Shown here piece by piece: positions 60,566 to 64,000 of a stretch of 64,000 bases of DNA (positions are counted from its first letter, which is position 1; every line of letters begins with the position of its first letter). The notes beneath the pieces were generated by a model, which made no database searches, was not told the origin of the DNA, and was given only the letters and a program-made list of their open reading frames with translations. Source of the DNA: an uncultured Devosia sp. (GTDB lineage Bacteria; Pseudomonadota; Alphaproteobacteria; Rhizobiales; Devosiaceae); NCBI RefSeq assembly GCF_963517015.1, contig NZ_CAUQDV010000001.1:2486001-2550000 (forward strand). The letters run 5' to 3'. The position numbers were made by a program, and so were the translations under genes.

Positions 60566-61468
60566 TTGCCGCGCCAAGCCCGGGAAATACTGACTTTGAA
60601 GAGCAAAGACTATCTCGCCCAAATCGCCGTTTCGCTTGGCGAAATCGCCCGTTCGCTCCATGCCATGGCACCGGCAGATTCGAGTGCCCAAGCCGTATTG
60701 GGCAGCGAGGATGCCTATCACTGGGATGGTGATCGCGAAAAGCTGATCGCCGTGCCGCGCGTCGCCAGGGTGCCCCTGGCCATGCTCAAGGGCATCGACG
60801 CCGTGCAGGACATCCTGCTGCGCAATACCGAGCAGTTCGCCCGCGGCCATGGCGCCAACAATGCGCTGCTTTGGGGGGCACGGGGCATGGGCAAGTCGTC
60901 GCTGGTCAAGGCCATTCATGGCGACATTACTTCACGTGATGGATTCGATAGACTTGTGCTGATCGAAATTGCGCGGGAAGACCTCGAAACCCTCCCTGCC
61001 CTGATGCGCCGCATCGGCCACGAGCCGGCGCGCTTCATCATCTTTTGCGACGACCTCAGCTTTGACAATGGCGAGACCAGCTACAAGTCGCTCAAGACCA
61101 TTCTGGACGGCGGCCTCGAGGGCCGGCCGGACAATGTGCTGTTCTATGCCACCTCCAACCGCCGACACCTGATGCCGCGGGACATGATCGAGAACGAGCG
61201 TTCGACGGCGATCAATCCGGGCGAGGCAGTCGAGGAAAAGGTGTCGCTGTCGGATCGCTTCGGGCTGTGGCTGGGCTTCCACAATTGCGACCAGCCGACG
61301 TTTCTCAGCATGGTCCGGGCCTATGCCGACCACTATAGGCTTGATCTCGACGAGGAGACATTGCGGGCTCGGGCCGTGGAATGGGCCGCGACTCGCGGCG
61401 CGCGGTCGGGCCGCGTGGCGATCCAGCTGGTGCGGACGCTGGCCGGCGAGCAGGGCAAGACGGTTTAG
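60566..61468 (+). CDS. DUF815 AAA-family ATPase
   Basis: Up to 300 aa. No ATG is usable; TTG 60566 (AAGAG upstream) or TTG 60596 are the candidate starts. The nucleotide site is Walker A LLWGARGMGKSSL and Walker B FIIFCDDLSF, with YKSLKTILDGGLEGRP and ATSNRRHLMPR after it. This is the DUF815 (AAA) family, whose function is not known. It is divergent from yajC and stands alone, with a family A repeat after it. Confidence 0.88.
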   Translation: MPRQAREILTLKSKDYLAQIAVSLGEIARSLHAMAPADSSAQAVLGSEDAYHWDGDREKLIAVPRVARVPLAMLKGIDAVQDILLRNTEQFARGHGANNALLWGARGMGKSSLVKAIHGDITSRDGFDRLVLIEIAREDLETLPALMRRIGHEPARFIIFCDDLSFDNGETSYKSLKTILDGGLEGRPDNVLFYATSNRRHLMPRDMIENERSTAINPGEAVEEKVSLSDRFGLWLGFHNCDQPTFLSMVRAYADHYRLDLDEETLRARAVEWAATRGARSGRVAIQLVRTLAGEQGKTV

Positions 61469-61502
61469 TCGACCTGCTATAAACCAGTTTCTCAACACCC
61501 AC

Positions 61503-61638
61503 GGTGTCACCCCGGCCATGAGCCGGGGCCCATCTCGAGATCACGCCACTGCCGCAAGGTGGTGGGGATGTGCATGTCCACCTTGCGGCAGAACAGACAT
61601 CTCGGGATGGGTCCCGGCTCAAGGCCGGGATGACATCG
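61503..61638. repeat. Family A palindromic element, copy 5
   Basis: It starts GGTGTCACCCCGGCCATGAG and ends CTCAAGGCCGGGATGACATC, with an inner GCCGCAAGGTGG-CCACCTTGCGGC palindrome that is perfect here. It lies in the convergent gap between DUF815 and the LysM gene. Confidence 0.9.
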
Positions 61639-61675
61639 AGTTTGACGGACTTTCATCGCACCTAACGCCTGAACA

Positions 61676-61701
61676 AAAAACCCCCGCTTTCGCGGGGGTT
61701 T
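61676..61701. terminator. Bidirectional terminator between DUF815 and the LysM lipoprotein
   Basis: CCCCCGC (61681-61687) pairs with GCGGGGG (61692-61698), flanked by AAAAAA and TTTT, so both strands have a T-run. It lies 23 bp from the minus-strand stop at 61724. Confidence 0.92.
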
Positions 61702-61723
61702 TCAATTCTCGGATCAGTTCAAC

Positions 61724-63013
61724 TCAGCTGGCCAGCAGCGGGACCGGGTCGACCGGGGTTGCGCCCTTGCGGAGTTCGAAGTGGAGCTGCGGCTTGGTCA
61801 CCGAGCCGGTCATGCCGGCGGCGCCGATCGAGTCACCGCGATTGACGGTGGCGCCCTTGGCAACGCTCATCGAGGAGAGATGGGCATAGGCAGAGACAAA
61901 GCCGTTCTGGTGACGGATCAGCACGAGATTGCCGTAACCTTCGACGCCCGAACCGACATAGATCACGGTACCGGCTTCAGCGGCCTTGACGGCAGAGCCC
62001 TCCGGCACTTCGATATTGATACCGGTGCCCTTGGACGAGGCGAAATCGGTGATGACGCGGCCGCTGGCGGGCCAGCGGAACTTGTCGCCGCCAGTGGATT
62101 TGACTTCAGCCGGTGCAACCGAAGCAGTCTGGGCCGGAGCGGCGGCAGGCGCGACCTGGGCCTGGGCTGGCGTCACGGCCGGCTGTGCCGGTGCGACGGG
62201 CGTTGCAGCCTGGAGGGCATTGGCACCCTGCGGCAGGGTCTGCTGGACAGGCGCGGGTGCGGTCTGCGGCGCGAGGCTTGCGACCTGGGTCGGCGCCTTG
62301 GTGGCGAGCAGATCGGCACGACCTGGAATGATGATCGACTGGCCGACGACGATCTTGTCCGGCGAGGACAGGCCGTTGGCCTGAACCAGCGACTGGGTGG
62401 TCACTTCGTAGCGGCGGGCGATCGTATAGAGCGATTCACCGCCAGCAATCGTGTGCTTGAACTGACCGCCTGCGGCTGCAGCGGCCGGAGCCGGCGTCGT
62501 CGCGGCCATGGTCGGCACGGAATTGTTGGTCGGCAGGCTACCCAGAACGGCGGGCGACGGCATCGGAGTGGCGGAGGCGAAAGCGGGCTGGGCTTGCATG
62601 GCGGGCGTTCCCTGGGAAGCTTGGTTACTCAATACGGGAAGAGCTTGGGACTGGACGCCGGGTGTCTGGATCGGCTGGTTCCAGGAATTCTGCGCGGGCT
62701 GGATCAGCGGCTGGCTGGCCGACTGGTTCCATGCCTGCTGGGCGGGCGGACTGTTCCAGCCGCCAGCACCACCGACATTGGCCGGGGGCATGTACTGGTT
62801 TTCCGCCACCATGGCCTGCGGCGACCCCACACTTGCGGGCATCGGCTGGCTGAAGCTGGAGGGCGAACTGGACGGCAGCGAACTGGTCGTCGTCGAGTCA
62901 CCGAAGGTACGGCTACCAAGACTCGAACATCCAGAAAGGGCCAGGGCTGCAACCAAAAGGCCAGCCATTGCAACGGCACCTTTGGGCGCCCGACGGGTTA
63001 GGCGGATACTCAT
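61724..63013 (-). CDS. nlpD: LysM / degenerate LytM lipoprotein, NlpD-like amidase activator
   Basis: 429 aa. Lipobox LSGC (Cys29), a Ser/Pro/Gln-rich linker, LysM at 186-230, a second Ala/Pro/Gln linker and a LytM/M23 domain at 311-425. The M23 metal ligands are mostly lost: His-x-Gly-Ile-Asp reads GTGIN (Gly329, Asn333) and HLHFE reads QLHFE (Gln409), leaving His411. As with E. coli NlpD, it probably binds peptidoglycan and activates amidases during cell separation rather than cutting itself. surE lies upstream on the same strand, the usual neighbour, but pcm is missing from the gap, which holds a repeat. Confidence 0.9.
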   Translation of the reverse strand: MSIRLTRRAPKGAVAMAGLLVAALALSGCSSLGSRTFGDSTTTSSLPSSSPSSFSQPMPASVGSPQAMVAENQYMPPANVGGAGGWNSPPAQQAWNQSASQPLIQPAQNSWNQPIQTPGVQSQALPVLSNQASQGTPAMQAQPAFASATPMPSPAVLGSLPTNNSVPTMAATTPAPAAAAAGGQFKHTIAGGESLYTIARRYEVTTQSLVQANGLSSPDKIVVGQSIIIPGRADLLATKAPTQVASLAPQTAPAPVQQTLPQGANALQAATPVAPAQPAVTPAQAQVAPAAAPAQTASVAPAEVKSTGGDKFRWPASGRVITDFASSKGTGINIEVPEGSAVKAAEAGTVIYVGSGVEGYGNLVLIRHQNGFVSAYAHLSSMSVAKGATVNRGDSIGAAGMTGSVTKPQLHFELRKGATPVDPVPLLAS

Positions 63014-63190
63014 CAGCTCACTCGTACGCAGGTACTCAACACAAGTTCGAAACTAGGCGAGTAAGGTAAAGACGAGTTTAAAGCCGATGCGATTTGAGCA
63101 AAATCAGGACGATAAGATTCTGAATTGGGTAAGGTTAAGAGGTGGGCGGATGGATGCACCCGGTGCTTTCACCAGAGCCTCCACCCCCAC

Positions 63191-63326
63191 GGTGTCACCC
63201 CGGCCCTGAGCCGGGGCCCATCCCGAGATCGCGCCGCTGCCGCAAGGTGGCGCTGACGGTCTGACGATCTTGCGGCTGTTGGAAAAATCTCAAGATGGAT
63301 CCCGGCTCAGGGCCGGGATGACATCG
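63191..63326. repeat. Family A palindromic element, copy 6
   Basis: It starts GGTGTCACCCCGGCCCTGAG and ends GCTCAGGGCCGGGATGACAT. The compensating C/G changes keep the arms paired. It lies in the surE-nlpD gap (63014-63369), the rest of which has no visible feature. Confidence 0.9.
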
Positions 63327-63369
63327 CGTGTGGGAATGGTTTGGAGGGCATACGCAGCCTTCCGAAGAG

Positions 63370-64000
63370 TCAGAGACTCAGCGTCCCTTTGAGCCGCGCC
63401 ACCACATCCATGTCCGTCTGCTGCAGGCGCATCGGGGTGACCGTCACAAACTCCTTGCGCCGCATCACCTCGAAATCGGATTCGGGGTCCAGCGGCATGG
63501 GTGTTTCGGGAATCGCCACGAAGAATTTGCCCGCATTGTCGCTGGGGTAGTGCCGGAAGGGCGAGCGGGAGAATCGCTGGTGCGGAACGACGGCTATACC
63601 CCTGGTCGTGTCAGGGTCGCAGAAGGGGAAATTGACGTTGTAATAGTGCTCGCGGCCCTCGGCGGCGGCGATGATGGCGCGGGCAACGGCGGCGCCGTGG
63701 CGAATGGAGTTCTTCCAGTTCACTTCGCGGCCATGCTCGTAGTTGATGCCCTGGCTCATGGCGATGCCGATGGCGCCCTGCAGCGCGCCCTCGCGGGCAC
63801 CGGCAGCGGTGCCGGAGCAATTGATGATGTCGCCCAGATTCTGGCCGGCATTGACGCCAGAGAGCACCACATCGGCGGGCTTGTCGCCCAGGAGATGGGT
63901 CATGCCGGCGACGACGCAGTCAGCAGGAGAACCGCCGACCACGGCAAAGGTGCGGGCGTCGCGCTGATCGAGCTCGAGTTCGCGGCCCAGGGTAAAGCGA
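63370..64000 (-). CDS. surE: 5'/3'-nucleotidase SurE, 5' end beyond window
   Basis: The frame is open to the window edge; a start at 63942 is only an internal GTG, since homologous sequence (ELDQRDARTFAVVGGSPADC) continues upstream. SurE removes phosphate from nucleoside monophosphates and is linked to stress survival. Visible motifs are SPADCV, LSGVNAGQNLGDIINCSGTAAGAREGA and a later PFCDPDTTRG. The family wording is YSGT where this has CSGT. About 210 of roughly 255 residues are seen. It is upstream of the NlpD-like gene, a common arrangement, with pcm not present between them. Confidence 0.93.
   Translation of the reverse strand, partial: RFTLGRELELDQRDARTFAVVGGSPADCVVAGMTHLLGDKPADVVLSGVNAGQNLGDIINCSGTAAGAREGALQGAIGIAMSQGINYEHGREVNWKNSIRHGAAVARAIIAAAEGREHYYNVNFPFCDPDTTRGIAVVPHQRFSRSPFRHYPSDNAGKFFVAIPETPMPLDPESDFEVMRRKEFVTVTPMRLQQTDMDVVARLKGTLSL

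Noticed and set aside
63014..63369. pcm between surE and the NlpD-like gene
   Set aside because: No frame of suitable length; the gap is a family A repeat plus short spacer.

Overview
This is a GC-rich, gene-dense chromosomal window of an alphaproteobacterium, most likely Hyphomicrobiales and possibly Devosia-like. The reasons are a fused SecDF beside YajC with two complex-I-assembly-factor homologues, a TGT lacking most of its zinc site, SOS boxes of the alphaproteobacterial GTTC-N7-GTTC form, a CPVS variant of the first UvrA zinc finger, and DUF1127 mini-proteins. The genus is an inference from gene content. There is no tRNA, rRNA, prophage, transposase or CRISPR array.

Layout. 1-2 kb: an envelope pair (D,D-carboxypeptidase cut by the window edge, and RlpA). 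2-9.4 kb: metH behind a perfect 24-bp palindrome, a P-loop-less CobW-like mini-protein, a PagL-like barrel, folD translationally coupled to a DUF1643 gene, and a HigBA-like toxin-antitoxin pair. 9.8-21 kb: amn, then a sugar island (GH2 glycosidase, UgpC-type ATPase, binding protein and two permeases) with two LacI regulators converging tail to tail. 21-36 kb: a scattered housekeeping series on the minus strand (gyrA, coaD, two cyclophilins, queA, tgt, pgi, map), interrupted by uvsE, two exporters, twin secreted cysteine proteins and a GIY-YIG nuclease boxed in by two palindromic repeats. 36-45 kb: regulator/effector pairs (ArsR-MFS, HxlR-QorB), an MMPL transporter, a diguanylate cyclase and a LuxR solo. 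45-54.6 kb: a lipid-kinase/PAP2 cluster, a Gre factor, then ssb - lysE - uvrA with two identical SOS boxes, a structured RNA candidate and two DUF1127-type mini-proteins. 54.8-64 kb: trmFO, an NDUFAF6-like and an NDUFAF3-like gene, secDF and yajC, a DUF815 ATPase, an NlpD-like LysM/LytM lipoprotein and surE (cut by the edge).

Three families of palindromic, MITE/REP-like repeats occupy the gaps. Family A (about 135 bp, six copies) has arms that start GGTGTCA(C/T)CCCGG. Family B (two copies of about 155 bp plus a 116-bp relative after metH) is built from CCTCCCCC-GGGGGAGG mini-palindromes. Family C (about 80 bp, two copies) carries an AAAATCGCTCC palindrome, and one copy sits inside a family A element. 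The two family A copies flanking the GIY-YIG gene resemble each other more than they resemble any other copy. That is the best candidate here for an undescribed mobile unit.

Gene packing is tight. Six same-strand pairs overlap by ATGA, and five of about twelve convergent pairs overlap by exactly four bases at their stop codons (four CTAG, one CTAA). DNA repair and SOS functions (uvrA, ssb, uvsE), tRNA modification (queA, tgt, trmFO) and envelope biogenesis (RlpA, carboxypeptidase, NlpD-like, SecDF-YajC) are the main housekeeping themes.
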